Origin: Shouchella sp047238345 | Lineage (GTDB): Bacteria; Bacillota; Bacilli; Bacillales; Bacillaceae_D | NCBI RefSeq assembly: GCF_047238345.1 | Contig: NZ_JBDFMQ010000001.1 | Location: 3,100,001-3,164,000 of the forward strand | Direction of reading: 5' to 3' | DNA length: 64,000 bases | In this document: piece after piece, positions 8,781-16,332 of the stretch | How the letters are laid out: each line of letters opens with the position of its first letter | How positions within the stretch are numbered: position 1 is the stretch's first letter | Notes under the pieces: model-generated | Databases searched by the model: none | What the model saw: only the letters and a program-made list of their open reading frames with translations | What the model was told of the DNA's origin: nothing | Program-made: the position numbers and the translations under genes

Positions 8781-8811
8781 TTTAAAAGAAGGAGGAGAAT
8801 CACTCTCCTCC
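8781..8811 (-). terminator. Leaky terminator or processing hairpin between SBP and permeases
   Basis: GGAGGAGA (8791-8798) pairs with TCTCCTCC (8804-8811) around a 5-nt loop, followed on the minus strand by TTCTTTT. This position is typical for differential expression of an abundant binding protein. The SD of the next gene lies immediately after it. Confidence 0.6.
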
Positions 8812-8826
8812 ACTTTTATTCTCTAT

Positions 8827-10116
8827 TTAGTCTAAATCAAGCGCTTCTTTCGCTTTCGCTGTGGACTGTTCTAACGCGTCCGTTGCATCAATATCCCCAA
8901 GCATCATTAGCTCATAAATATCTTCCAAGTCTTCATTTAGACCTGGGGAAGTAAACTCTAAATCAATGACTCGACCAACGCCACGCGCGTCCAGCAAGTA
9001 TTGCCCGTGTTCTGGGCGATCTTGATTCAGAACAATCTCATCGATTCCCTCAACAGAAGGAACGGCATTTCCTTCACCGTCTAATCGCACTTCTTGCCCT
9101 TCAGTTGACGTGTAGTATGAAATAAATTTCTGCGCTTCCTCAACGTGATCTGAATTAGAATTCACCGCCATGTATGCAGTGGCAATTGCTGCTGTTTCAA
9201 GTTGTTCCCCTGTATTTGATGGAAATGGGATGTAGTCAAACTCAAGACTTGAATTTAAAAACATCGGCGTTAACCAGCGACCTGCAGAGACAAAGCCCAC
9301 TTGCCCTGACATGAACATGGCTTCTATGCCTTGCCCTTCAGGCATGGTTCCAGCATACGTAAAGTTGCCTTCATCGACCATTTCATCTACAAATTCAAAT
9401 GCTTCTTTCGTATTTGGATCAGTATCCGCCACAATTGAATCCGCGTCTGCAAACTGCCCGCCATTTGTCCAAATCCAGTTAATCATCGCCACATGCCCGC
9501 TCTCCTGCATATAGCCATGGTTCCCTGCTTCATTTAACTGACCTGTCACTTCCGCAAAGGTATCCCAGTTCCACTCGCCATTTTCGTAATACTCTTGTGG
9601 CGATGTAATGTCATTTTCCTCTAAGAGTGCTTTATTGTAATAGAGCAAGAATGGGTTACAGTCAACTGGCAAGCCATAGATGACGTCTTCGTCTCGTGAA
9701 GCTCCCCATATATCATCTGTAAACTCATCTTCCGTTACAAAGGATTCATCTGTTTCCATAAATTCTGATAACGGTTCAATCGTTCCATTCGCCATCAAGG
9801 TCGAAATATTCTCTGCCCCCACATAAAACACATCAGGCGCCTGACCACCTTGTAAACGGGTTGTTAAAGTCTGAAAATAGCTATCGTTTGGTAAACCAGT
9901 TAACGTTACTTCAATGTCGTCTTGCATCTCGTTAAACGCATCGACCGCTCGATTATATACGTCTAACTCTGCTGGATTCCCCCAAGCTGAAAACGAAAGC
10001 TGCACGACGTCCCCATCGCCACCTGTGCCTGAAGAACCAGAGCTACAACCTGCCATTACAGACATCGCTACCGCTGATACGAAGCCAATACCAAAGATTT
10101 TTTTCATTTTTTTCAC
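8827..10116 (-). CDS. Sugar ABC transporter substrate-binding lipoprotein
   Basis: Extracellular solute-binding protein family 1, 429 aa. It has a lipoprotein signal peptide with lipobox SVMAGC (lipidated Cys24) followed by a Ser/Gly linker, and the usual family features: FSAWGNPAEL near the N-terminus, LTTRLQGGQAPDVFYVG, and GQVGFVSAGRW. It is first in the importer operon and divergent from an AraC regulator. The substrate cannot be read from sequence. The promoter side carries a perfect cre match, so CcpA repression is expected. Confidence 0.9.
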   Translation of the reverse strand: MKKMKKIFGIGFVSAVAMSVMAGCSSGSSGTGGDGDVVQLSFSAWGNPAELDVYNRAVDAFNEMQDDIEVTLTGLPNDSYFQTLTTRLQGGQAPDVFYVGAENISTLMANGTIEPLSEFMETDESFVTEDEFTDDIWGASRDEDVIYGLPVDCNPFLLYYNKALLEENDITSPQEYYENGEWNWDTFAEVTGQLNEAGNHGYMQESGHVAMINWIWTNGGQFADADSIVADTDPNTKEAFEFVDEMVDEGNFTYAGTMPEGQGIEAMFMSGQVGFVSAGRWLTPMFLNSSLEFDYIPFPSNTGEQLETAAIATAYMAVNSNSDHVEEAQKFISYYTSTEGQEVRLDGEGNAVPSVEGIDEIVLNQDRPEHGQYLLDARGVGRVIDLEFTSPGLNEDLEDIYELMMLGDIDATDALEQSTAKAKEALDLD

Positions 10117-10129
10117 TCCCCCGATTGAT

Positions 10130-10143
10130 TGAAAACGTTTACA
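10130..10143. promoter_or_regulatory. cre (CcpA) site upstream of the sugar importer
   Basis: TGAAAACGTTTACA matches the consensus TGWNANCGNTNWCA at every fixed position. A second GAAAACGTTT lies at 10167-10176, 36 bp away (start to start), so a tandem arrangement or a LacI-type operator is also possible. Confidence 0.75.
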
Positions 10144-10308
10144 AGTTGTACTATTGAAAAAACAGAGAAAACGTTTGCCCTTATCTCTAAAACTTCTTCA
10201 TACTTTTATTATAAATCAGCGAGAAACGAATCGATTCTGGAATATTTTTAAGGATAAGGGTAATTTTTTGCGGTCTATACCATAATCACATCAAAGGAGG
10301 TAGTTCTT

Positions 10309-11205
10309 TTGGATGATAAATCGTCCTTTATTAGAGGTTCGCATTCGTTCACGTTTCAGTTTTTACCTGAAACCGGCTTGCTTAGCTTATGGAACATTGG
10401 TTGGGAAGTAAGAACAGACCCCTCTTACTATTGGGATGGTCGGACTAGGCTTGTGGATCATAACACGTTAATTTTCCAATACACAATTTCAGGAAAAGGC
10501 ATATTAGAAATCAATAATCAAACCTATACGATTAATCAGCATGAAGCATTTATTATTTCCGTTCCTGGTAATCATCGCTACTATTATCCAAAAGATGCGA
10601 CAGAACCGTGGGAGTTTATTTATATTGCCTTACAAGGACCAACTGTAGAAGATATCTCAACACGCTTAACGAAAGAAACAGGACCTATTGTCGAGCTATC
10701 TCCAGACTCCTATTTAATTCGATCGCTTTTTTCTATTTACAATGAAACGAAAGCCGATCGACTTCGAGATCCTTACCAAGCCGCAGCACATGGCTATCAA
10801 TTTTTACTCGAATGTTTTCGGACACTACACACAAACACACCAAAAGGCGACTCTTATTATTATCAACAAGCGTTCGCTTACATCGAATCAAATTTTCATA
10901 AGCAGATTTCGTTAGATGATGTTGCTGAACAAATCGGGGTGTCACGCTATAGCCTAACACGATTATTTAAGAAACAAACAGGCGCTACGCCGATGGAATT
11001 TGTTCGCGAACTTCGCATTCGGAAAGCGTGCGCAATGTTAATTCATACAAGTCGCCCTATCAAAGACATTTCGTGTGAAGTCGGCTTCCTTGACGTGAAT
11101 TATTTTCATAAAGTATTTAAACGCTATACCGGATCAAGTGCTAGTTTTTTTCGGAAAAAAGGAGATTTCTCACAAATTTATTTGCGGAAAACAAGAGGAG
11201 AATAA
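10309..11205 (+). CDS. AraC-family transcriptional regulator of the sugar importer
   Basis: 298 aa. An N-terminal cupin-like sensor domain (about 20-160; HNTLIFQYTISGKG, NQTYTINQHEAFIISVPG) and a C-terminal pair of helix-turn-helix motifs (about 190-290; ISLDDVAEQIGVSRYSLTRLFK and the family signature ending FKRYTG). It begins at TTG 10309 with AAAGGAGG eight bases upstream; the ATG at 10313 is out of frame. It is divergent from the binding-protein gene and is presumably its sugar-responsive activator. Confidence 0.88.
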   Translation: MDDKSSFIRGSHSFTFQFLPETGLLSLWNIGWEVRTDPSYYWDGRTRLVDHNTLIFQYTISGKGILEINNQTYTINQHEAFIISVPGNHRYYYPKDATEPWEFIYIALQGPTVEDISTRLTKETGPIVELSPDSYLIRSLFSIYNETKADRLRDPYQAAAHGYQFLLECFRTLHTNTPKGDSYYYQQAFAYIESNFHKQISLDDVAEQIGVSRYSLTRLFKKQTGATPMEFVRELRIRKACAMLIHTSRPIKDISCEVGFLDVNYFHKVFKRYTGSSASFFRKKGDFSQIYLRKTRGE

Positions 11206-11391
11206 GATTACAAAGATAACAAATGAGTGTCTTTTTTCGTAATACTCTTCAAAAATAACGGCAAAGCGCGGTGAACTAACCGCATGTTCATAAAGGTCTG
11301 TGTAAAGTTCTTTGAATCCCTTCTCACTAGTCTTTTTTCACGTATACTAGCTTTTACAACACAAGAGACGACGTAAAGGCGGTGTACGAAA

Positions 11392-12447
11392 ATGGACAAA
11401 CGGATTCATTGGATCGATGCGGCAAAAGGGCTCGGGATCATCTTGGTTGTAATGAGTCACGCACCGATGAACCCCGAATTAAAAGCATTTTTGTTCGCAT
11501 TTCACATGCCATTATTCTTTTATTTATCCGGGGCCGTATTTAAACCGAGTAACCAATCACCAGTGACATTTATAAAGAAAAAGGCGAGGGGACTGTTGTT
11601 ACCTTATTTTCTTTTCTCTGCCATGACCTATCTCACGTGGTTTCTCATCTTTCGTCATTTGTCGTTTACACCTGGCGAAAATGTAGACCCTTTAAATCCT
11701 TTCGCAGGGATCTTTCTTTCAACACCTGAGAATTATCAATTAACCTACAATCCGGCCATTTGGTTTCTAACATGTTTATTTTTAGTCGAACTTTTATTCT
11801 TTTTCTATTATCGCGTAAGTCGTGGCAAATGGATTGGGTTATTTCTACTAACCGCAGCAGGCTTGGGCTATGCTTCAACTTTCTTTACCTTTGCATTACC
11901 TTGGAATGGGTTCGTTGCGTTGTCAGCAGTTGTCTTCTACGGACTTGGTTTTTTAACAAAACATTTGTGGAAAACTTTTTCTTGGAAAGTGGTAATCCCA
12001 CTATCCACTGCCCTGTTCACGCTTATGTACCTCATTCAATCTGTTAATGAGCGAATTGATATGCGCGGGAATATACTTGGTGAACCATACGTGTTTTACC
12101 CAGCTGCACTACTAGGAATGATTGCATTTCTATTGTTTATCCAAAAGGTACAGCACTCAAAAGGCCTATTATTCTTAGGATCAAATTCAATTGTCATCTT
12201 GCTTGTGCATATGCCTATTCTGAATACAGTTCGAGCCGCTATGCATTATGGACTCGGTGTCAATCTCGACACCGCGAATACTCTTCCTTGGACGTTATTA
12301 TTTACAGGCTTAACGCTTGCTTTGACAATTCCGTTTATTTATTTCTTCAATAAACACCCGTGGTTCCTAGGAAAAAAACAGCCAAAAGAAGCCAAAGCGA
12401 AACGAACATCGCCACGTATCTCTCTACACGAAAAAGCCGTCCCATAA
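11392..12447 (+). CDS. Acyltransferase family 3 membrane protein
   Basis: Integral membrane acyltransferase (Acyl_transf_3), 351 aa, about 10 TM helices. The N-terminus WIDAAKGLGIILVVMSH carries the conserved family His and the segment FHMPLFFYLSGAVF the second one. Members O-acetylate cell-wall or extracellular sugars; the target here is unknown. A positively charged tail follows the last helix. It is a single gene between convergent and unrelated neighbours, with a TATACT -10 about 45 bp upstream. There is no OatA-type SGNH domain. Confidence 0.85.
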   Translation: MDKRIHWIDAAKGLGIILVVMSHAPMNPELKAFLFAFHMPLFFYLSGAVFKPSNQSPVTFIKKKARGLLLPYFLFSAMTYLTWFLIFRHLSFTPGENVDPLNPFAGIFLSTPENYQLTYNPAIWFLTCLFLVELLFFFYYRVSRGKWIGLFLLTAAGLGYASTFFTFALPWNGFVALSAVVFYGLGFLTKHLWKTFSWKVVIPLSTALFTLMYLIQSVNERIDMRGNILGEPYVFYPAALLGMIAFLLFIQKVQHSKGLLFLGSNSIVILLVHMPILNTVRAAMHYGLGVNLDTANTLPWTLLFTGLTLALTIPFIYFFNKHPWFLGKKQPKEAKAKRTSPRISLHEKAVP

Positions 12448-12464
12448 TGTAGGGACGGTTTTTT
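12431..12464. terminator. Bidirectional terminator between acyltransferase gene and tenA
   Basis: CCGTCCC (12437-12443) pairs with GGGACGG (12452-12458), flanked by AAAAA on the left and TTTTTT on the right, serving the two convergent genes. Confidence 0.85.
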
Positions 12465-12470
12465 ATCTCC

Positions 12471-13142
12471 TTATTCAACGGGCCAACTCTCTTGTTTATA
12501 CGCCATATCCCAAAACATATATTCATAACGGCTCGTATTCATAAAGATTGCTTCTAAGCGATTAAGCTCTTCTTCTGACTTAGAATCAGCAAGGGCATCT
12601 AGTGTCTCAATAAGCCAGTCTGCAATTTGACCAAATTCATCTGAAGAATACATGCGTACCCATTCTCCGTAATATTCATGATCTAAGGCGCCTGGAATTT
12701 TTGCCAACTCAAGGCCAATTTCGTAATAATTCCACGCACAAGGTAAAATGGAAGCAATCAGTTCTGCTAACGATCCTTTTTGCGCTTCCGCTAGCATCGC
12801 ACTGCTATATGCTAACGTAACAGGTCCAGGAACGGTAGCTTCTAGCTCCTCGCGACTAACGCCCAGTCGCTCAGCATATGAACGGTGTAGTTCCATTTCC
12901 GTATTCAGCGTTTCATCTAATGCGGCAGCAAAACCGGACATGGTCTTTAGATCAGGGGCGAGCACCGTGCCCATCGCCATGACTTTCGCATACTCAATTA
13001 AATACTTATAATCTTGTTTCAACCAATGTTGAAACGCTTCTTTCGGCAATGTACCGTGACCAATTCCTTGGACGAAAGGATGGTTATGGCTAGCCGTCCA
13101 TACAGCATCCGCGTGTTGACGAATTCGTTGCGTAAATGACAT
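12471..13142 (-). CDS. tenA: Aminopyrimidine aminohydrolase / thiaminase II TenA
   Basis: 223 aa, cytoplasmic. It hydrolyses 4-amino-5-aminomethyl-2-methylpyrimidine to HMP, salvaging degraded thiamine. Catalytic residues are visible: nucleophile Cys135 in ILPCAWNYYEIG, Asp44 in LKQDYKYL and the C-terminal Glu207 in SRYEYMFW. The length matches B. subtilis TenA (236). It is monocistronic here, under a TPP riboswitch with its own terminator, rather than within a tenAI-thiOSGF operon. TTAAAGGAG is the ribosome site. Confidence 0.93.
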   Translation of the reverse strand: MSFTQRIRQHADAVWTASHNHPFVQGIGHGTLPKEAFQHWLKQDYKYLIEYAKVMAMGTVLAPDLKTMSGFAAALDETLNTEMELHRSYAERLGVSREELEATVPGPVTLAYSSAMLAEAQKGSLAELIASILPCAWNYYEIGLELAKIPGALDHEYYGEWVRMYSSDEFGQIADWLIETLDALADSKSEEELNRLEAIFMNTSRYEYMFWDMAYKQESWPVE

Positions 13143-13167
13143 AAAATCGCTCCTTTAAGCTTCATTT

Positions 13168-13200
13168 AAAAAACCACTTTCTTTGATTAGGAAAGTGGCT
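13168..13200 (-). terminator. Expression-platform terminator of the TPP riboswitch
   Basis: On the minus strand CCACTTTC pairs with GAAAGTGG and is followed by TTTTTT, between the aptamer and the tenA start. It is the likely ligand-controlled terminator. Confidence 0.8.
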
Positions 13201-13218
13201 TCACGTCATTGATGGACG

Positions 13219-13318
13219 AGCTAGCATACACTTCCCTACGCTAGTTCAAACTAGATCAGGTGATAAGGGTTAAGGTCTACTGCCTCTCTCAGCCAAAATG
13301 GCACCCCTAGTGGTCTTT
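13219..13318 (-). promoter_or_regulatory. TPP (THI) riboswitch aptamer upstream of tenA
   Basis: The minus strand carries the hallmark blocks in order: ACTAGGGGTGCC, GGCTGAGAGAGG, ACCCTTATCACCTGATCT, GAACTAGCGTAGGGAAGT. Thiamine pyrophosphate binding is expected to favour the terminator at 13168-13200 and shut off tenA. Confidence 0.95.
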
Positions 13319-13333
13319 TATTCTCTTTCTACT

Positions 13334-13362
13334 ATCATAGATGAACGACAAACTTTGTGCAA
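13334..13362 (-). promoter_or_regulatory. Sigma-A promoter of tenA riboswitch transcript
   Basis: On the minus strand TTGCAC, a 17-bp spacer and TATGAT, just upstream of the aptamer. Confidence 0.6.
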
Positions 13363-13398
13363 GAAGGACGTCCATCGTTCTCCTAGCAAAAAACAAGC

Positions 13399-14178
13399 CT
13401 AGCGCATGACGCTTCCGCCAGAAATTTTAACAGACTCCCCTACGATATTTTTGGCTGCATCGGTTAAGAGATAAATAATCGTGTTGGCTACTTCTTCAGG
13501 TTCTGTAATTCGACCAGACGGCAAGTTTTGTTCAACTTCATTTAATTGTTCCTCATAAGAACGGCCGTTTTGCTTCGCTTTTCGCTCAATTGCACCTTTG
13601 CCCATCTCTGTATTAACAAAACCTGGACAAACAGCATTGACGCGTACTTGATTTTCAATCGCTTCTAGCGCAAATGATTGCGTAAACCCAATTAAGGCAA
13701 ATTTACTACCTGCATAAGCAGAATTTCCATAGGTTCCTCTTAAACCAGACAGCGACGATACATTCACAACCGCTCCTTCTTGCTCTTGTTTCATCGATTG
13801 ATAGACTTTCTGGGTTAAAAGAATAAGAGAGGTAAAGTTTGTATGCATGATGCTTGTCATCGTCTCTTCGTCCAACTCTTCCACAATCGCTCCACCGCTC
13901 ATCCCAGCTGAGTTCACCAGTCCAAAAATCGGACCATGTTTCTTGATGGCTTTTTCAACGAGTTGGTTACGCTCATCTTCTACATTTAAATCTGCTGGAA
14001 CGATCAAGATGTCTTGATATTCTTTTTGTAGTGCGTTTAATTTCTCTTCGTTTCGACCAGTAACCGTTACGTTAGCGCCTAGTTTAGTCAGTGTTTTAGC
14101 CGTTGCTGCACCAATACCACCAGTAGCTCCTGTTACCAAGATATGTTTGTCCTGTAACACGTCATTTGCAAAAACCAT
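13399..14178 (-). CDS. Short-chain dehydrogenase/reductase (classical SDR)
   Basis: NAD(P)-dependent oxidoreductase, 259 aa. Cofactor motif TGATGGIG (16-23), NSAG (89-92) and the catalytic YAGSK (Tyr155, Lys159) with Ser about 142-144. The C-terminus GESVKISGG is typical of 3-oxoacyl-reductase-like SDRs. It follows the beta-oxidation operon in the same direction but is separated from the thiolase gene by a terminator-like hairpin, so it may be a separate unit. The substrate is not deducible; a 3-hydroxyacyl or alicyclic alcohol dehydrogenase role would suit the context. Confidence 0.85.
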   Translation of the reverse strand: MVFANDVLQDKHILVTGATGGIGAATAKTLTKLGANVTVTGRNEEKLNALQKEYQDILIVPADLNVEDERNQLVEKAIKKHGPIFGLVNSAGMSGGAIVEELDEETMTSIMHTNFTSLILLTQKVYQSMKQEQEGAVVNVSSLSGLRGTYGNSAYAGSKFALIGFTQSFALEAIENQVRVNAVCPGFVNTEMGKGAIERKAKQNGRSYEEQLNEVEQNLPSGRITEPEEVANTIIYLLTDAAKNIVGESVKISGGSVMR

Positions 14179-14269
14179 TCTGTCGTCACTCCTCGATTCA
14201 TCTTTTGTTCTCTAATAACCGTTTCAGCTTCTTCTTAAACGAATGAACTTCATCTGGTAAGCTCATAAC

Positions 14270-14303
14270 AAAAGAGAGTCCCTAATGATTAGGAAACTCT
14301 CTC
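14270..14303 (-). terminator. Terminator overlapping the thiolase stop codon
   Basis: Dyad GAGAGT-CC-CTAATGATTAG-GA-AACTCTC, followed on the minus strand by TTTTGTT. The thiolase stop TAA lies inside the stem. It marks the end of the beta-oxidation transcript or attenuates into the SDR gene. Confidence 0.6.
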
Positions 14304-15494
14304 AATAATGGTGCTTATTCCAAGCCCTCCCGCGATACAGAGTGAGATGAGGGCATACGTTCCTTGTCTTCTCACTAATTCATGCAGAGCTTTTGTTAAT
14401 AAAATTGCCCCCGAAGCTCCAATTGGATGACCTAATGCAATCGCTCCGCCGTTTGGATTTAAACGCTCATCATCCATTTTCATTCCCCACTCATGTAAAA
14501 CCGCAAGGGCTTGCGCAGAAAATGCTTCATTCAATTCAATTACATCTAAGTTTTTAAACGTTAAACCCACCTGCTTTAAGGCTTTAGCTGTTGCTGGAAC
14601 AGGACCCAGTCCCATCTCTTTTGGAGAGACCCCTGCCGCTGCTTGTGCGATAATTTTTGCTCTTGGTTTGGCTGATAATTGCGTTAATCCCTTTTGTGAT
14701 GTTAATAAAATCGCAGCAGCTCCATCGTTCCGACCTGAGCTATTGCCCGCCGTCACTGTGCCACCTTTTTTGAAGACAGGCTGTAAGGTTGCCAATTTCT
14801 CAATCGGCGCTAGGCGTGGATGCTCATCTTCAGAAAAGAGCAGTGTGTGCTTCTTTTGCTTTATTTCAACAGGTGTAATCTGAGACTGAAACCGTTCTGC
14901 CTCAATCGCACGGGCTGCTTTTTTTTGACTAGAATACGCAAACAGATCCTGATCTTCGCGGCTAATCCCATACTTTTCTGCTAAGGTTTCTGCAGTAAAG
15001 CCCATCGTAAATTCACCGTACTGCTCTTTTGGCTGTGACCGTGGCTGACTCTCCGTGTTCGGATCTAGCAATACGCCATTGCCTGCCCCTAACCCGAAAC
15101 GAGCACCACGCAGATAGTATGGAGCCGTACTCATACTTTCAACCCCACCAGCAACAACAACATCTGCAAGCTGACTCATAATTTGCTGGGCCCCACTATT
15201 TACTGCTTGAAGCCCTGAACCACATTGCCTGTGAATTGTGTAAGCTGGAATCGCTTCAGACCAACCTGCTTTTAACAGCCCTATCCTTGCTATATTCGGC
15301 GAATCAGTACTTTGTTTTCCTTGACCGACAATGATTTCGTCGATGGCATCTAACTTTCCATCCACTCTTTTGACAAGCGACTCAAGCGTGTGGGCAAGCA
15401 ATTGATCATCGTAATGTTGGGCTAGCGAGCCGCCTATTTTCCCAATAGGGGTTCGAACAGCTTCCACAATGTAAACGTCATTACCTTTCGTCAT
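14289..15494 (-). CDS. Acetyl-CoA acyltransferase / thiolase
   Basis: Thiolase family enzyme, about 401 aa, splitting a 3-ketoacyl-CoA with CoA to acetyl-CoA plus a shortened acyl-CoA. The acyl-enzyme nucleophile Cys91 is in HRQCGSGLQAV, NEAFSAQAL follows, then GGAIALGHPIGASGA (catalytic His) and the second Cys in LCIAGGLG. The frame is open to 15593, but the family begins at DVYIVEAVRTPIG, so I take the ATG at 15494, which overlaps the preceding dehydrogenase gene by 14 bases. Last step of the beta-oxidation set. Confidence 0.92.
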   Translation of the reverse strand: MTKGNDVYIVEAVRTPIGKIGGSLAQHYDDQLLAHTLESLVKRVDGKLDAIDEIIVGQGKQSTDSPNIARIGLLKAGWSEAIPAYTIHRQCGSGLQAVNSGAQQIMSQLADVVVAGGVESMSTAPYYLRGARFGLGAGNGVLLDPNTESQPRSQPKEQYGEFTMGFTAETLAEKYGISREDQDLFAYSSQKKAARAIEAERFQSQITPVEIKQKKHTLLFSEDEHPRLAPIEKLATLQPVFKKGGTVTAGNSSGRNDGAAAILLTSQKGLTQLSAKPRAKIIAQAAAGVSPKEMGLGPVPATAKALKQVGLTFKNLDVIELNEAFSAQALAVLHEWGMKMDDERLNPNGGAIALGHPIGASGAILLTKALHELVRRQGTYALISLCIAGGLGISTIIERVS

Positions 15495-16332
15495 ACGTAT
15501 AAAACCCCCTTCCAGACTTTCGGCCAAGCCTTCCTGCTTTAACGTACTTGACGAGGAGGGGACACGGACGATACGTTTCCCCGAGTGTTTCATATAAATA
15601 AGTCATATTTCGCAAGCGTGTATCAAGCCCGACTAGATCGGCTAATTCTAATGGTCCCATTGGGTGATTTAAACCGAATTTCATCGCTTTATCCACATCT
15701 TCTACAGACGCAACACCTTCCATGACAAGATTCATTGCTTCATTACCGATTAGTCCATTCATTCGACTTGTCACAAAACCTGGAAACTCGTTCACCTCCA
15801 CTGTCTCTTTGTTCAGGCCTTCTGCCACTTGTTTCACTTGCGCAAACGTCTCGTCTGACGTATCCAGCCCTCGTATAATTTCCACAAGCTTCATTTTGTG
15901 AGCAGGATTAAAGAAGTGCATCGCAATGCATTTTTCTGGACGCTCGGTTTGTGCGGCAATTTCTGTTGGACTCATGGTTGATGTATTTGTTGCAAGAATC
16001 GCTTCTTGTTTGCAAAATCGATCAAATTGTTGGAAGAGCTTTATTTTTAATGCGATATCTTCAAGAACGGCTTCAATCACGAGGTCGGCATTCCTGCATG
16101 CTTCTTCTAACGAAATCGTATACGTAACACGCCGAATTAATCGCTGTGCATCTTCTTTTGATACCTTCCCTCGCTGCAACGCTTTCTCTGCTTCAATTGC
16201 GATAAACTGCTCCGCATCGGTTAACGCTTGATCTGATTGATCGGTGATCATAACGGGAAATCCATGCTGAGCGGCAGTATAAGCAATACTTCTGCCCATG
16301 ACACCTGCACCAACAATTGTTACTTGTTTCAT
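15481..16332 (-). CDS. 3-hydroxyacyl/3-hydroxybutyryl-CoA dehydrogenase
   Basis: NAD-dependent oxidation of 3-hydroxyacyl-CoA to 3-ketoacyl-CoA, 283 aa (family about 280). Rossmann motif VGAGVMGRSIA near the N-terminus; catalytic segment MHFFNPAHKMKLVEI with the His-Glu pair; FPGFVTSRMNG and the C-terminal helical domain HPMGPLELADLVGLD. The start overlaps the end of the acyl-CoA synthetase gene by four bases. It supplies the substrate of the adjacent thiolase. Confidence 0.93.
   Translation of the reverse strand: MKQVTIVGAGVMGRSIAYTAAQHGFPVMITDQSDQALTDAEQFIAIEAEKALQRGKVSKEDAQRLIRRVTYTISLEEACRNADLVIEAVLEDIALKIKLFQQFDRFCKQEAILATNTSTMSPTEIAAQTERPEKCIAMHFFNPAHKMKLVEIIRGLDTSDETFAQVKQVAEGLNKETVEVNEFPGFVTSRMNGLIGNEAMNLVMEGVASVEDVDKAMKFGLNHPMGPLELADLVGLDTRLRNMTYLYETLGETYRPCPLLVKYVKAGRLGRKSGRGFYTYDER

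Noticed and set aside
8771..8803. Extended N-terminus of the MalF-type permease (start at 8803)
   Set aside because: The extra codons cover the intergenic hairpin and the AAAGGAGG ribosome site; GTG 8770 or TTG 8767 fits better.
15495..15593. Extended N-terminus of thiolase
   Set aside because: It reads back into the 3-hydroxyacyl-CoA dehydrogenase gene; thiolases begin near DVYIVEAVRTPIG.
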